Below are positions 12,125 through 23,249 of a DNA stretch of 64,000 nucleotides, in pieces. The stretch's first letter is position 1; the number at the start of each line of letters is the position of its first letter. Where the stretch lies: NCBI GenBank assembly GCA_021018815.1, contig JAITYX010000003.1:14093501-14157500 (forward strand), read 5' to 3'. Made by a program: the position numbers and the translations under genes. The notes beneath the pieces were generated by a model. The model did not search any database. It was given only the letters and a program-made list of their open reading frames with translations, and was not told the DNA's origin. This DNA is from Talinum fruticosum (lineage: Eukaryota > Streptophyta > Magnoliopsida > Caryophyllales > Talinaceae).

Positions 12125-13650
12125 GTTTTGCGAGTCACTCGGAAAAGATCAAAAGGACACTGGTACCTGGACAGCGGATGCTCTCGACACGGTCGGGTGA
12201 CCAAGGACTCTTTTACGAGCTGGAGTCATGTAAAGGAGGAAAGGTAACTTTTGGTGATGACAGACAAAGGTAAAATAGTGGGCATTGGAAAGATTGGAAA
12301 AGGAAGCAATCTGGTGAGCCCAGTCTACCTTGTCAAAGGGCTAAAGTACAATCTACTTAGCTTATCCCAGCTATGTGATAAAGGTCAAGAGGTAAGATTC
12401 ACTCAATCCAAGTGCTACATCACGGATGAGACCACCAAAGAGGTAAAGCTCTCGGGTAAGAGATCGGGTAATACCTACATCATCCCTCTTGCTGACCCAA
12501 GTCGGAACTTATCCTGTTTAAAAGCATCTCTTCAAGATGATTCTTGGACTTGGCATCGTAGATTAGGTCATATTAGCTTACATACTATCAAAAAGCTTGC
12601 ATCTCATGAGATCGGTTAGAGGATTACCTAACCGTGCGTTTGAGAAGGACAAAGTATGTGAAGCATGCACCGAGGGAAACAAGTGAGATCTTCATTCAAA
12701 TCTCTCGAAGACAGTTTCCACATCCAACGTGCTTGAACTACTGCATATGGACTTATGTGGTGAAATCCCAGTGAAGAGCCTCGGAGGTAAATCTTACATA
12801 CTTGTTATTATTGATGATTTTTCAAGATTTACCTGGGTGTGTTTTCTTAAGCATAAAAATGAAGCTTTCAAGGAGTTCAGCAAGCTCGTAGAAAGATTCA
12901 AGTTGAGTCTCGGACTCGGATTCAAAAGATTCGAACCGACCATGGAAGGGAGTTTGATTACTCGGAATTCTCGAGTTTTGTGACAAGAATGGTATCTCTC
13001 ACAACTTCTCAGCACCCGAACTCCTCAACGGAATGGAGTAGTGGAGAGAAAGAACATAACCCTTGAAGAAATAGCAAGGACAATGATGATTGAACACAAC
13101 TTGCCTTACTATTTGCAGGCGGAGAGCGATAAACACGAGCAAACTACATTCTCAATCGATGCCTCATCGGACCCATTCTGAAGAAAACACCTTATGAGCT
13201 CTACAAAGGGAAGAAGCCAAATATTTCTTATTTCGGACCTTTCGGATGTAAGTGCTTTGTCCACAACAATGGTAAGGATCATCCGACTAAGTTTGATGCT
13301 CGGTCGAGACGAAGGTATTCTTCTAGGTTACTCCTCTCATAGCAAAGCTTATCGTATCTTCAACAAGCGAACTAACAAAGTGGAAGAGAGTATCCACGTA
13401 GTGTTTGATGAGCTTGAACAGGAGAAACCAAGTGAGTCTTCATACTCGAAGCTGAAGCTCGAAAGGATGACGACGAAGATGAGCCTACTAAGACTCAGAT
13501 TGAGACCACTCGAACGAGGAAGCTCATAATGAGACAGCTCAAGAGGTCACTCGGAACGAACAAGTCAATGAAGAGGATCACTCGGAACAAGTCTCTGAAG
13601 ATCAAGCAATTCAGCCCACAAATCTGGTGAATCAAAGAACTGGTAAAGCA
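12125..13650 (+). pseudogene. pol: protease and integrase region, element 1
   Basis: The aspartic protease signature WYLDSGCSRH is readable at about 12161-12190 with the catalytic DSG intact. Then come the GAG-pre-integrase motif WHRRLGHIS (about 12550), the integrase zinc-binding region (VCEAC, partly shifted), and the integrase core with LLHMDLCGEIPVKS and IIDDFSRFTWV (about 12735-12830). The TPQQNGVVERKN-type motif carrying the catalytic Glu is split by a frame change near 13015-13050. A PYELYKGKKPNISYF region and an AYRIFNKRTNKVEESIHVVF tail follow at 13190-13410. The DDE catalytic residues are partly in different frames, so the protein is not functional as read. Confidence 0.85.
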
Positions 13651-13779
13651 TTCAAATTTACTCCCAGTCATCCCCAAGAAAACATCATTTCGATATCAAC
13701 GAGTGGGGTAAGAACTCGTTCTTCTTTACACAATTTATGTGCATTCACTGCATTCATTTCATTAACTCGAACCCAAAAA

Positions 13780-14600
13780 TGCACTAGAGGCCCTTAATGA
13801 ACCCGAATGGGTAGAGGCCATGCAAGAAGAACTAAATCAATTTGAAAGAAACCAAGTCTAGACTCGACCAACCGACCTTCCGACCACCCGAGTCATAGGA
13901 ACCAAATGGGTTTTCAAGAACAAAGCTGGATGAGGGTGGAGTGGTAGTCGAAACAAGGCTAGACTTGTAGCTCAAGGTTACAATCAAGAAGAAGGAATTG
14001 ATTGTGGGGAAACCTTTGCACCGAGTAGCTAGAATTGAAGCCATTAGAATACTGTTGGCATTTGCATCCTGCATGCATATTAAATTATATCAAATGGATG
14101 TTAAGTGTGCCTTTCTCAATGGTTTTATTGAAGAAGAAGTTTATGTCGAGCAGCCTCCTGGTTTTGAAAACTCGGAATTTCCAAATCATGTTTTCAAACT
14201 TCAAAAGGCTCTCTATGGTCTTAAGCAAGCCCCTCGTGCTTGGTATGAAAGACTCGAGCAACTTCTTGGTTCAAAATGATTTAAAAAGAGGTCAGATCGA
14301 CAAGACTCTATTCATAAAGACCAAAGGGAAAGATTTCATTATTGTTCAAATATATGTTGATGATATTATTTTCGGTGCTACTAATGAATTTACGTGTCGA
14401 GAATTTTCCGAGTTGATGAGTCAAGAGTTCCAAATGAGTATGATGGGAGAACTCAATTTCTTCCTTGGGTTGCAAATCAAACAAGACAAAGATGCAATCT
14501 TTGTTCATCAATCAAAATACACCAAGGAACTGCTGAAGAAATATAAGCTTCAAGATGCAAAGCACGCATCTACCCCCATGAGCGAGCAGCATAAAGCTTG
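13780..14600 (+). pseudogene. pol: reverse transcriptase region, element 1
   Basis: Copia-type RT. The start ALNEPEWVEAMQEELNQFER is followed by WVFKNK and, after a frameshift near 13920, by QMDVKCAFLNGFIEEEVYVE at about 14090-14150 and LYGLKQAPRAWYERL at about 14210-14255. After a second frameshift near 14270 come the catalytic YVDDIIFGAT at about 14350-14380 and MGELNFFLGLQIKQ. The active-site YVDD is intact. The breaks are single-base changes around otherwise well-kept protein sequence. Confidence 0.9.
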
Positions 14601-14639
14601 ACTCGGATGAGAAAGGTAAAGCGATTAATCGGAAAATCT

Positions 14640-15298
14640 ATCGAGGTATGATTGGATCATCTGTTATATCTTACTTCAAGCAGGCCGGATATAATGTTTA
14701 GTGTTTGCTTATGCGCACAATTTCAAGCTAATACAAAAGAATCACATCTCACTGCGGTGAAGAGAATATTCGGATATCTTGCAGGCACTCGGAATCTAGG
14801 AGCTGTGGTATTCCGGAAACTCAAAATTGACTCCGACTGGATACTCGGATGCGGACTCACGCAGGATACAAGGTTAATCGAAAGAGCACATCCGGAGCTT
14901 GCCAATTTCAGGTCAATCCTTAATATCCTGGCACTCGAAGAAACAAAACTCGGTAGCTCTATCAAGCTGCGGAAGCTGAATACATTGCCGCTGGAGCTTG
15001 TTGCGCTCGGATTCTCTGGATAAAACAACACTTGAAGGATCTTGGACTATTTCTCAACTCGGTTCCAATCAAGTGTGACAATCAAAGCGCAATCGGTATC
15101 ACTAAGAATCCTGTCCAAGCACTCAAAAACAAAGCATATTGAGGTCGGTATCACTTCTTACACGATCACTCGGAAAAGGGTGATATTGCACTTGAGTTCA
15201 TTCTTACTAATCTTCAATTAGCTGATATCCGTACTAAGCCTCTTGGTGAAGATCAATTTTGCTTTATTCGGAATGAGCTTGGTATGTTAAATGCTTAG
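14640..15298 (+). pseudogene. pol: RNase H region, end of pol, element 1
   Basis: GMIGSLLYLT-like and LTSSRPDIMFSVCLCAQFQ at about 14640-14730 lead into copia RNase H, with TAVKRIFGYLAGTRNLG at about 14750-14800. The central part (expected YSDADYAG and STAEAEY motifs) is frame-shifted. The end ADI.TKPLGEDQFCFIRNEL and a final GMLNA then TAG at 15296-15298 are clear. The second element ends pol at the equivalent place (39257). Confidence 0.85.
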
Positions 15299-15935
15299 TT
15301 ACGTGTTTTGTTTATTGCATATTTATGTGCTATGTGTTTTCTGTGTTAATCATCATTAGTTCGGTTGATTCCGTGATACTTGGGCTGATAGTTATTTCGT
15401 GTTTCGAGTCACTCGAAACTTTTACGAGTCAAACTCGAAGTAGAGAAATTTGGACATCAAATTTTCCGAAGCTATCTCTAGAACAGATGGAGAGTTTCGG
15501 ATTATTTTTTCAAAACCTTTTTCTCTCTCTTTCTCGAGCGCTGCGATCCGATCATAACCGTAGATTTCAAACCGCTGATATCTCAACCGTTGAAGAAGAA
15601 CCGTCACACCGGGCATTAATGACCGATGGACAGGTCGAGTCGAACGGAGTTACTTAACGGATAGTGAACGGGCGCGCTTATTCTCTATAAATAACGACTA
15701 TCCATCTTCATCTCGATATTCGAAACTCCTTCCCTCTCAAACGAAAATCTTCTCGCGAAAGTTATCTACGTGAACAGTGTTCCCCGATCGTCCGCAAGCG
15801 TTGAAGAAGCTCTCTCTCTCTCGTAAGTCTCGACTACTCTATTCTCTTTTCTTCTACCATTTTCGTTTTCTTCTCTTCTACACCTTCTTCTCTCTCTCAC
15901 TCGAAAAGTTTCATCTTTTCTCTCCAACTCCCACA
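15299..15935 (+). other. pol-to-extra-ORF spacer with leader-like sequence
   Basis: Non-coding, with a consensus TATA box at 15686 and a pyrimidine-rich leader (15770-15930) similar to plant 5' leaders. The second element has the matching spacer at 39258-39894. Stretches such as ctctcgtaagtctcg (near 15820) could be a splice donor. This is inference only. Confidence 0.6.
15686..15693 (+). promoter_or_regulatory. candidate internal promoter TATA box
   Basis: TATAAATA, 250 bp before the ATG of the extra ORF. The second Sirevirus-like element has TATAAATA at 39639-39646, 256 bp before its ATG. Conservation at the same place in two diverged copies suggests a separate promoter for the extra ORF. 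Confidence 0.5.
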
Positions 15936-17545
15936 ATGCCTAAAAGAGGAAACCATCCCGACTTTCGGGTTTCTTCATCTTCCAAAAAGCCACGCACCAA
16001 CAAGCCGGAAAGCTCAACCCCTTCTAAACCCGTTGTCACCCGAGCACCTTGCGCTGGACGACAAATTCTTCCCAACAACCAAATTCTCCTGGTTGTCCAA
16101 CATCCAAACCACCGGAGTCTACCCTTTCTTGTGTTTCAGCTGAGTTCATCTATCCTGAACTCGTCTCCGAGTTTTATACTCATCTCTCCCACTCGAAAAT
16201 GTTCTAACCTCTCGGGTTCGAACATTACTGTTCAGTATCAACACCTCTCTCCTTCACCATCTGTTCAAAGTTTCTTCTCTCTTCTTGAACAGCAACCCTA
16301 TTCCCTTCACTGAAGTCGCCGACGACTTCTTTGAAAAGTACGCTAAAGAATTCCCCGGGTCCAGAAAGAACTTTTCGTGACTCGGTTGAAGTCGAAGCCG
16401 GGCTTCGTGTTTTCTGCCGATGAGAACCTTCTTCTCACAGCATTCCAGCAAGGAGAACCCCAACTCCAAGCATCTCAAAGCCCTCTTCGATATCCCGGAG
16501 GGATACGAAGTCGCCCTCTTCCCCTCCATCATTGAGCGGATGGCCGCTGTGCCGGCTCAACTCCAAACCAAGAACAACACCTCCCTTCCTTTCGGTGCTC
16601 TTCTCACCCTTGTTTTCAAACAATTTCAAGTTCCTCTTCCCTCCGACCCTAACGCGGTGTACGAGGCGGCCATTGTGGTCGGCAAGAAGGAACTCCGAGG
16701 GTACGGATACCAGGAAACTAACCACGGTGTCCGGGTTCACAACTCGGAGCCGAGGCCTCCTTCTCCACCTCGGACTCGGAAATCAACCCCTCTCCCTCTT
16801 CCCTCTTCACCTGGTGGTGCCTCCACCTCAGGTGCTTCCAAAACTCTCTCTGCCCTCTTGTCCCCTATTTTCATGGACAAGATCGGCTCTGTGTCTTCGA
16901 ACTCGGAGACATGCTCGGGGCTTTCAAGTCCGTTCTTCGAGGTCCGACCATCAACCAAAAGACCGGTCGAGTCCCAAATCCGAGAGCAGCGATCTCTCGT
17001 TCTTGAGATGAGAGAGCTGGTTAAGGAGCGAAGGAGCTGGCTGAGCTCCTCGGAGAGAGACGGTCCAAGGCGGCTCGGGACCGGGATGACTCGGACACAT
17101 CCGAGGCGTCTTCGAGCCCGAGCCCGACCTCCTCGGACGAGGAAGCGAGGAAGCGAGAGGAAGAAGGCTGCAGATGCGGCGGAGGATGCTCGAGGAACCT
17201 GCGGCTGAGGCGAGGCCCTTCGGACAAAGGGAAGAAGAGGCCGTGGCAACTGCCGAGGGTCGATCTGCTCCCAAGCTCAAATTGCTGTACTCGGCTCGGA
17301 CAGCGATCCGAGTGGGTCGAAGATCTCGCTCCTCCAGCCAAGTCGGCCGGAGCAGCCCCTCCGGCCCTCGAGGTCCCAAGGGAAGAACCCCTCGATCCAC
17401 TCTCTCCGGGTCAGCCACTCGGAGCTGAGCCCATGCGAACAATTCCGGTTCTCCCTTCGCCGCGCTCAAGCACATCGTCAAGATCATATCGGCGCGGCGC
17501 ACCTCCGCCTCCACTCGAAATCCCCTCCTCCCTAGTTGGAGCCAT
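15936..17545 (+). pseudogene. extra ORF after pol (env-position / aORF), element 1
   Basis: Starts MPKRGNHPDF, then a basic KKPRTNK patch that could be a nuclear-localisation signal, and a Ser/Pro/Thr-rich stretch. Broken frames then show PELVSEF-, EVADDFFEKYAKEFPGSRK- and KHLKALFDIPEGYEVALFPS-like blocks, LPFGALLTLVFKQFQVPLPS, and a GC-rich low-complexity C-terminus rich in Ser, Pro, Arg, Asp and Glu. The copy at 39895-41527 has the same blocks. No signal peptide or clear membrane segment is seen, so a true envelope protein is not supported; it resembles the plant-specific transposon proteins of unknown function. Several frameshifts break it. Confidence 0.7.
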
Positions 17546-17944
17546 GCACTCGAGTCACAATTCCTCGGTGTCTCTAGAATTTCTTCTTTCAAATTTTCTT
17601 TTTGTCCGGACAACTTATGTGTATTACTTGTACTTTTCTCCCTTCTTTTTGTTTCTTGTTTTTCTTGAAAGGCAAGGGGAGAAATGTAGTCGAAACTGGT
17701 TGTCTTGTTTAGGGGAGTTTTTTCCGCCCTTGTAATTTCTTTTTAATGAAGTGATGCATTTCATTATTAATTTCTGAGTTCTTTATTTTTCCGAGTTATT
17801 GCTAAAGCATACTTTATTTTATTTTGCTCCGATATATTATATACTTGCTCCGATTTACTCACTATGCCTTACTCATGAGCGAACCACTCGGAATCAATCT
17901 ATTTTCCTCTAACAAAGTTTCTGTTTAAGTATGGAATGCCTTTC

Positions 17945-17959
17945 ATCAAAAGGGGAGAT
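17945..17959 (+). other. polypurine tract of element 1
   Basis: atcaaaaggggagat ends directly at the 3' LTR TG, the expected plus-strand primer. A second similar run (ggcaaggggagaaatg, about 17671) lies upstream, as does ggcaagggggagaa in the second element. Extra polypurine-like runs before the 3' LTR are known in Sireviruses. Confidence 0.8.
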
Positions 17960-19530
17960 TGAAGACTCGGACACTCGCTCAATATCTTTCGAGTCATACA
18001 AAAGGAATCGGGTATACCGATGTTATTCATGTAGAGTTTTGATTCCAAGGCATTCTCTGTGTCTTAGAAACTTACTTGAGTAAAATAGTATTTTCTCTAA
18101 GTGATTCAGCCCTCACTTATCTCTTTTATCGCTTTCGGTTAGCGACTCGAAAACCGGTTCTTTATTCCGAGTCCACTCTCACTCGGATTAATCGCATTTC
18201 GAATATACCGGTATTCCGCCGTTTCTCACTCGGAATCGACTTATGGTTTTCTATTCTATTGTTTGCATAGTCGGTATTCCTAGTTCTTCTCTTGCTTAGT
18301 CTATATCAAGTTTTTCCCACTCGATATTCGTTATAGAACTTGATTCTTTGCTTAAGACTAAGTCATATGGAATTCCGAGTATCATGGATATTAGACTCAG
18401 AAAATTCCATTTCTTTTCGACTCGACTAATCAATTGCGTAATTATCATAATTATTCTATTATCTGTGTCTAACCTTGGACCAAAGTATTTTATACTTTGA
18501 GAACCAAAGGTGTTTTACTTTTGTAGGTTATTCAATCGAGGATATCTTTTCAAACTACAAAAGTAGCCGGCTTTAGAACGTCAAATCACCAGCGAGATAT
18601 GGCTTTTCACCTTCCCTGCTTTAGTCCCGGAAGATTGTGTCGAAGCCATGCGCTTCCATATCCGGAAAACTGGAACGCCAAGCTTAACGGTGGTTTCCAC
18701 CTCATTTTTCAAGACACAACCGATGGTTTTGGGACTTCCAAGAGAGTTAAACCGTTGTCCAACATCCATATTTCAACGGATACTTTCCGAGTGACTCGAA
18801 AGCTTCTATCAACGGTCACGAGAGGACTCTCGGTCGGCAGATGAAGATAACGGCTACTCTGCCTGGTCATCTATAAATAGAAGCTACTTCACAAGACTTG
18901 AAGAATTGCCGATTCTATTGTTAATACACATAGTTGAGAAAAGTCATTGTATTTACATCCAATCTTCTACTTACAACTCCCATTCCGTAATTCCGTACTC
19001 TCCGAGTTGTAAGGTCTTGTACTAAGTTACAAACTCTTCTTACATTCTTTGTAAGGTCCCTTGACTAAGCTGTAAGGGTTAACTCAGCTTAGTTGTCCCT
19101 AAGCTGTAAGGGTTATCTCGGATAGGAAGTACTAGATCGGATAAGGTAACTTCGAGTCTAGGAAAACTTGTATAGAGTTGTCCAAGGGAGCAACTCGGGT
19201 TCGATCGATTCACGGTATTTTGTGGACTCAAAATAGTGGATTTGACTTCGTGTCCGGATTGACACGGGCCGTGGTTTTCTGCCCCGGGAGGGTTTCCACG
19301 TAAAATCTCCGTATTCTCTTTCGAGTTCATTCTAGACTCGAGACTGACCTTACTCGTGCTTGTTTATTCCGATTCATTGCTTTCGAGTCCAACCTTTTCC
19401 GACCTCGTGCTTAGACTCGAAAGCTGTCTTTGCCTCTTTTCGTCAAAAAGAGCGTGTTTTCGCAAAGAATTTTCTATCACCCTATTCACCCCCTCTAGGG
19501 TGACTCGAGACTCTCCCCGAGCAAACCTTC
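17960..19530 (+). repeat. 3' LTR of Sirevirus-like element 1
   Basis: 1571 bp, matching 8432-10002. Differences by eye are mainly at or beside CG (for example tttctgagtc versus tttcgagtc, and gctcggtc versus gcctggtc). It is followed directly by the GAAGT duplication. Confidence 0.93.
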
Positions 19531-19535
19531 GAAGT
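19531..19535. repeat. target-site duplication GAAGT (right)
   Basis: Matches 8427-8431 and marks the exact right edge of Sirevirus-like element 1. Confidence 0.85.
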
Positions 19536-19860
19536 GTCAATAGTTTGAGGTGCTTACTTGAGCATTTGATGAGTTATCATCAAACAGGCGATACTCATAC
19601 ATCACGCAATTTGTTTGATTTCCCAATAGAGCACACCCTTTATAGAAAACAAGGGTCTTCCTGAAGCCGGTCATAGAAGATTCCTAGACCACTTTGCGGT
19701 ATTTTCCCATGGCTTTGCAATAGCCAGCTCTGGTAGCTCTGTTTATACGTGTGCCATGTGGATATTTCTTGTCCCTCATACAGGAAAAGAACCACTCCAT
19801 ATCACATTTGGGAGGAAATGATTTGTCTCGTAAAGTCATGGAGACATATCAAATTGTGAA
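19536..19860 (-). pseudogene. NAC transcription-factor pseudogene, subdomains C-D and start of E
   Basis: On the minus strand one frame reads [46 protein letters not shown], a TAG stop (about 19686), then GFRKTLVFYKG, NQTNCVMYEYRLFDDN. This follows the NAC DNA-binding domain order ([56 protein letters not shown]). Two conserved tryptophans, in GYWKATG and [10 protein letters not shown], are Cys here. NAC proteins are plant-specific regulators that bind CACG-core sites. With an in-frame stop, the Trp losses and a retroelement insertion just after EYRL, it is non-functional. The PPK-DMEW spacing resembles the ANAC028/045/086 group. Confidence 0.85.
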
Positions 19861-20212
19861 AAGGGATCACAAAACTATATCGTTAGAAACTTTCTTTCGA
19901 AATGATGCAAGTGAAGAATAAAAGACAACCCATTGAGTCGGCTTTAGAAGTCTGAAAGTTTGATGCCCGACCAGCATAATCAATTTGCATATTGTGTAAT
20001 CTAAAGTGGATGAAGATAATAAATAAAATCATGTTTTTAATTCTATAACAATAACAATTTGAAATGTATTTCATAAATCATACATTGAGCTAGTTCAAGG
20101 AAATCAAAATTTAAGTTCGAATAGGGTTTATATACGGTTAATGTAAATGGATTGAGAAGCAAATTTTTTATGTCTCAACATTTAACTTCCAAACTATTAA
20201 GTTTTATATATC
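19861..20212 (-). other. probable intron between NAC exon remnants
   Basis: AT-rich, without coding similarity, between the WELP end of the upstream exon remnant and the DKSF start of the next. NAC genes commonly carry an intron at this position (after WDLP). Confidence 0.5.
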
Positions 20213-20346
20213 CGGCAACTCCCATGAATCATACTTATAAAAATCGATTACATGGATTACTTCAAGCTTGATTTCTATCCCTTCAACCTTCTTTCCATTT
20301 ATCTCACTTCCACTAAAAGGTTCACTATCAAAGTTACCTCTAGCAA
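20213..20346 (-). pseudogene. NAC transcription-factor pseudogene, subdomain B exon
   Basis: The minus strand reads GSEINGKKVEG, then IKLEVIHVIDFYKYDSWELP, which aligns with NAC subdomain B (KINGRKIELEVIPEIDLYKCEPWDLP). It is preceded by an acceptor-like tttttcccag at its 5' edge. Subdomain A (FRFHPTDEEL) was searched for in the next ~600 bp upstream on this strand and not found, so the gene is 5'-truncated or decayed. Confidence 0.75.
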
Positions 20347-21480
20347 CTGGGAAAAATAGAAAAGACACATTCTCACTTAAAGAAGCAATTTTACAAATAA
20401 TTATAATAGATGAGTGTCATTAGTCTCATGAATTCAAGTCATAGTTGAATCATCATTTCGAGTTTGGTTGTTTATGGTGTAGGGAGAAGAAACGAGATGC
20501 ACAGGATGGAAGAGAGAGCCAAATGTGGAACATTGCTAGGACAATTGGTCAACCAGTGAGAAAGAGGTTGAAAATAGCAAAAGATGGCAAACAAAGGTTA
20601 AATCTTGCAACACAACCATAGCTCACTCGCCCTTTAAATCAATCCGAATACAACTACTTGATGTCATTAGGAACCAAATTGAAATAACTTCTCACATTTC
20701 ATAGAGCTTTGGGCTTAATTCTAAATATGCAACCTCTAGAAATCTTATCAAGAGAACAAGCAATAAGAAAAAGTGAAGGTTCAAGATTTTTAGAATTCGG
20801 TTATACTCGAGCAATATCATCGGTGACATAATCACGGAATAACACAACACAATTAGGCTACAAAGAGAAAAGTAAACCGTGTTTTAGGTTGTAGCAATGA
20901 AATCTCCTAATTTCAATTTTGATAACCCTAAAAGGGAGAGCTTTTATCATGGAGTGGCTGGCGGATGATGGAGGCTTTGACCATTAGATGGTGGTCGAGC
21001 AATTGGCAACATTGATGCGGCCAACGCGGAGAGACCACGGGTGCACGCTGGCGACCTCTAGAGAAAGAGGAGGTATGACCGAGAGAAAGGAGGAAGTGAG
21101 GTGGGCGAGGGAACAATGACTCGGGTTTATGGCAGCTGCCGGCGGGAGTTGGACGACGACAGATTGGCGGCACTGGCTACCGGCTACTAGCTAGGTGAAC
21201 TCCGGCGAGTGGCTAACCGAGAGAGAGAGACAAGAGAGGAAGCAAGGTTTTAGAGAAATGGAAAATGTCGAAACTACTCATTGACCCCTTCCCCAGATTT
21301 TTTATTTTTTATTTTTTAATTATAAAATATCTTTTATTAATTTCCGCCATTAGATTAATATTGAACGGTCGGGATTAAAGGTGCTTACCTAAAGAGTGGA
21401 GTGTATCTAAAGGGAGTGCTTACTTAAACGCTTATATATATATATAATACTAATAATTATAGTTTACACCACATAATAAC
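20347..21480. other. intergenic region, possible NAC 5' flank
   Basis: No gene recognised. 20940-21250 is G/A-rich on the plus strand (C/T-rich leader-like on the minus). AT-rich before and after. Short similar strings around gtgcttact recur near 19550, 21380 and 21419. Confidence 0.4.
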
Positions 21481-22815
21481 AAGACCTGTCTAAATATACT
21501 TGGTTTATGATTGGGTAAACATGTATGATTAATACATATGTATACAGTATTAATGTCAATAAATAATTAGACGAAAAAAGAAAATAAAATGAGAGTTTGT
21601 TGAATAAAAAAAGGTTCTAATTTAAGCGCTGTCTTGCTAAGTAATCTGAAGATTGTGACGAATTTTAAATTTTGCCTAATTTGAAGATTAAACTTCATCG
21701 CATACCAAAACATAAATTAGGCCAAGTCTAATGGTTCGGGTTCTTAGCTAACTCAGGAAAGTGACCATGTGAGAAAATCTAGCTTCAATTCACATCCTTG
21801 GTCCGTTGATTTTTCTATTTCTATTTGATTAGACTCGATAGCGTGATATTTTAGGCGGAGATTTATAATTTTTTGTGTTTGGTTGAATGTAATGCAATTA
21901 AATTTTAATGTAATTAATGTAATGTAATGGAAGTGGAATGAAATGTAATGTTAATGGCATTATTATGTTTGGTTAACCATTGATTAATTACATAAGGTAT
22001 TATAATTACCATTCTATTGTTATGTTTGGTTTACTTTATTTGCAATATATAATGGAATCAATTTTATATCCACTACGTTCACTAAAATTAATTTTGAAGA
22101 CTAGACAACCTAATATAGTTTCACATTTTTCTTTCTTTTTTTCCTCTCTTTTTTTCTTAATAAAAAAGTTAATTTATCATTATCAATCTCTCTTTTTATT
22201 TATTCTTCCTCTTTTAATTAAAAAAATAACATATCATTCTACATAATATGTAATGGATCATTAATTATACACTCGCAAACGTGCAAAACATATTTTTGTC
22301 ATTGTAACAAATCAATAAAAAATAGAAAAGAACATATTCTCATTCAAATGAGTCGAACTTTGAAACTTCTTAGACTTTCAATTACACAAATCTCTAATAT
22401 TTTGTCGTTGTAACAAACTACAAAATAAAGAAGTTCATAAGTTCATAAAGAAAAAAATCAGCAAATACTTATGATTAATTATGAATGTAAAACTTAAATA
22501 ACCATCGATTATATCGAGAAGTACTAAATGACACTCTAATCGAATTAACTTTACCCTGAAAGTATGTCATATGAATAATTCTACAAATATAAAGAATTAT
22601 AAATAAAATAATAATTTTAATAATTTATAAATTGTTGCACAATTATACTATTTAATTATCTAATTAATTTTAATTTTATTATATATTATAAAGTTTTTAA
22701 ATCGAAAAAAATACTTAAGATGTACCTTTATACAAGACGTCTGCTGTTTTACCTTGGAATTAAGTTGGATGTAATTTTGATTTGTGAGCAAATTAAATTA
22801 GTATAAAACTCGAAA
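21481..22815. other. AT-rich spacer
   Basis: No gene recognised. A run rich in aatgtaatg (about 21890-21960) with gtttggttgaatgtaatgcaatt resembles sequence near 45040-45120, which reads gtaatgcaattcaaat and gtttggttgg on the other strand. Both may be remnants of a common small DNA transposon, but no terminal repeats could be fixed. Confidence 0.35.
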
Positions 22816-22819
22816 ACGC

Positions 22820-23108
22820 CTTTAGTCGTACACATTGTAAAATATAAAAAAGTATAAAGACAAATACAAGTAGTAAAAAGGGGCCCAGGGTGAGGACCTC
22901 AGATACCCCTGTCTGGAGGCAGTTCTTATACGGTGGAGCGTGGGGTATATGAATACTGTACACATCCTTGGTCCAAAAACTAAAAACGCATGGTCCGACT
23001 CAAATGCGAAGAAAAAGTGACGCAGCCGAAAAAAAGAAAACGCATAGCTACCAGATTTGAATCCTAAAACTCTTTCATAGCAAACCAACACTCTTACCAA
23101 CAGGCCAC
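22820..23108 (-). repeat. SINE-like element with tRNA-like head
   Basis: On the minus strand the 5' end reads gtggcctgttggtaagagtg (box A-like) and, about 35 bases on, aggattcaaatct (box B-like). An unrelated ~190-bp body follows and runs to a T/A-rich end. This is the layout of a Pol III SINE. Boundaries are approximate and no target duplication was found. Confidence 0.5.
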
Positions 23109-23249
23109 TAGCAACTTTTTAATTTATTTTGTAACAAAATAATAATACATCATATTTGTATAAGAAATAAAATCTTTTTTTGATACGAAGGAAATAAAAT
23201 CTAGACACATGGATATTTTTTTACAACACTTTTTAGTTTTTACTTTTTA

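Larger units (their letters stand above)
8432..19530 (+). mobile_element. Sirevirus-like Ty1/copia retrotransposon 1
   Basis: Complete element of about 11.1 kb: LTR, primer-binding site resembling initiator tRNA-Met, gag, protease, integrase, reverse transcriptase, RNase H, an extra ORF, polypurine tract, LTR. Integrase before reverse transcriptase makes it copia-type. The large size, long LTRs, long gag with a C-terminal extension and an extra gene after pol fit the Sirevirus lineage. The two LTRs have the same length and differ by a few percent by eye. The coding regions are broken by many small indels, so the copy is not autonomous as read. It inserted into a NAC gene remnant. Confidence 0.93.

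Noticed and set aside
15936..17545. Retroviral-type envelope gene
   Set aside because: It is in the env position, but no signal peptide, fusion peptide or clear membrane anchor is seen.
16951..17613. 220-codon minus-strand frame, rich in Arg, Ser and Leu
   Set aside because: Antisense to the extra ORF in a GC-rich segment that opens all frames. The start is not supported and the matching region of element 2 does not keep it.
8278..19545. Shared string gtcaatagttt on both sides of element 1 as a longer target duplication
   Set aside because: It is not adjacent to the left LTR (about 150 bp away). The true duplication GAAGT abuts both LTRs.
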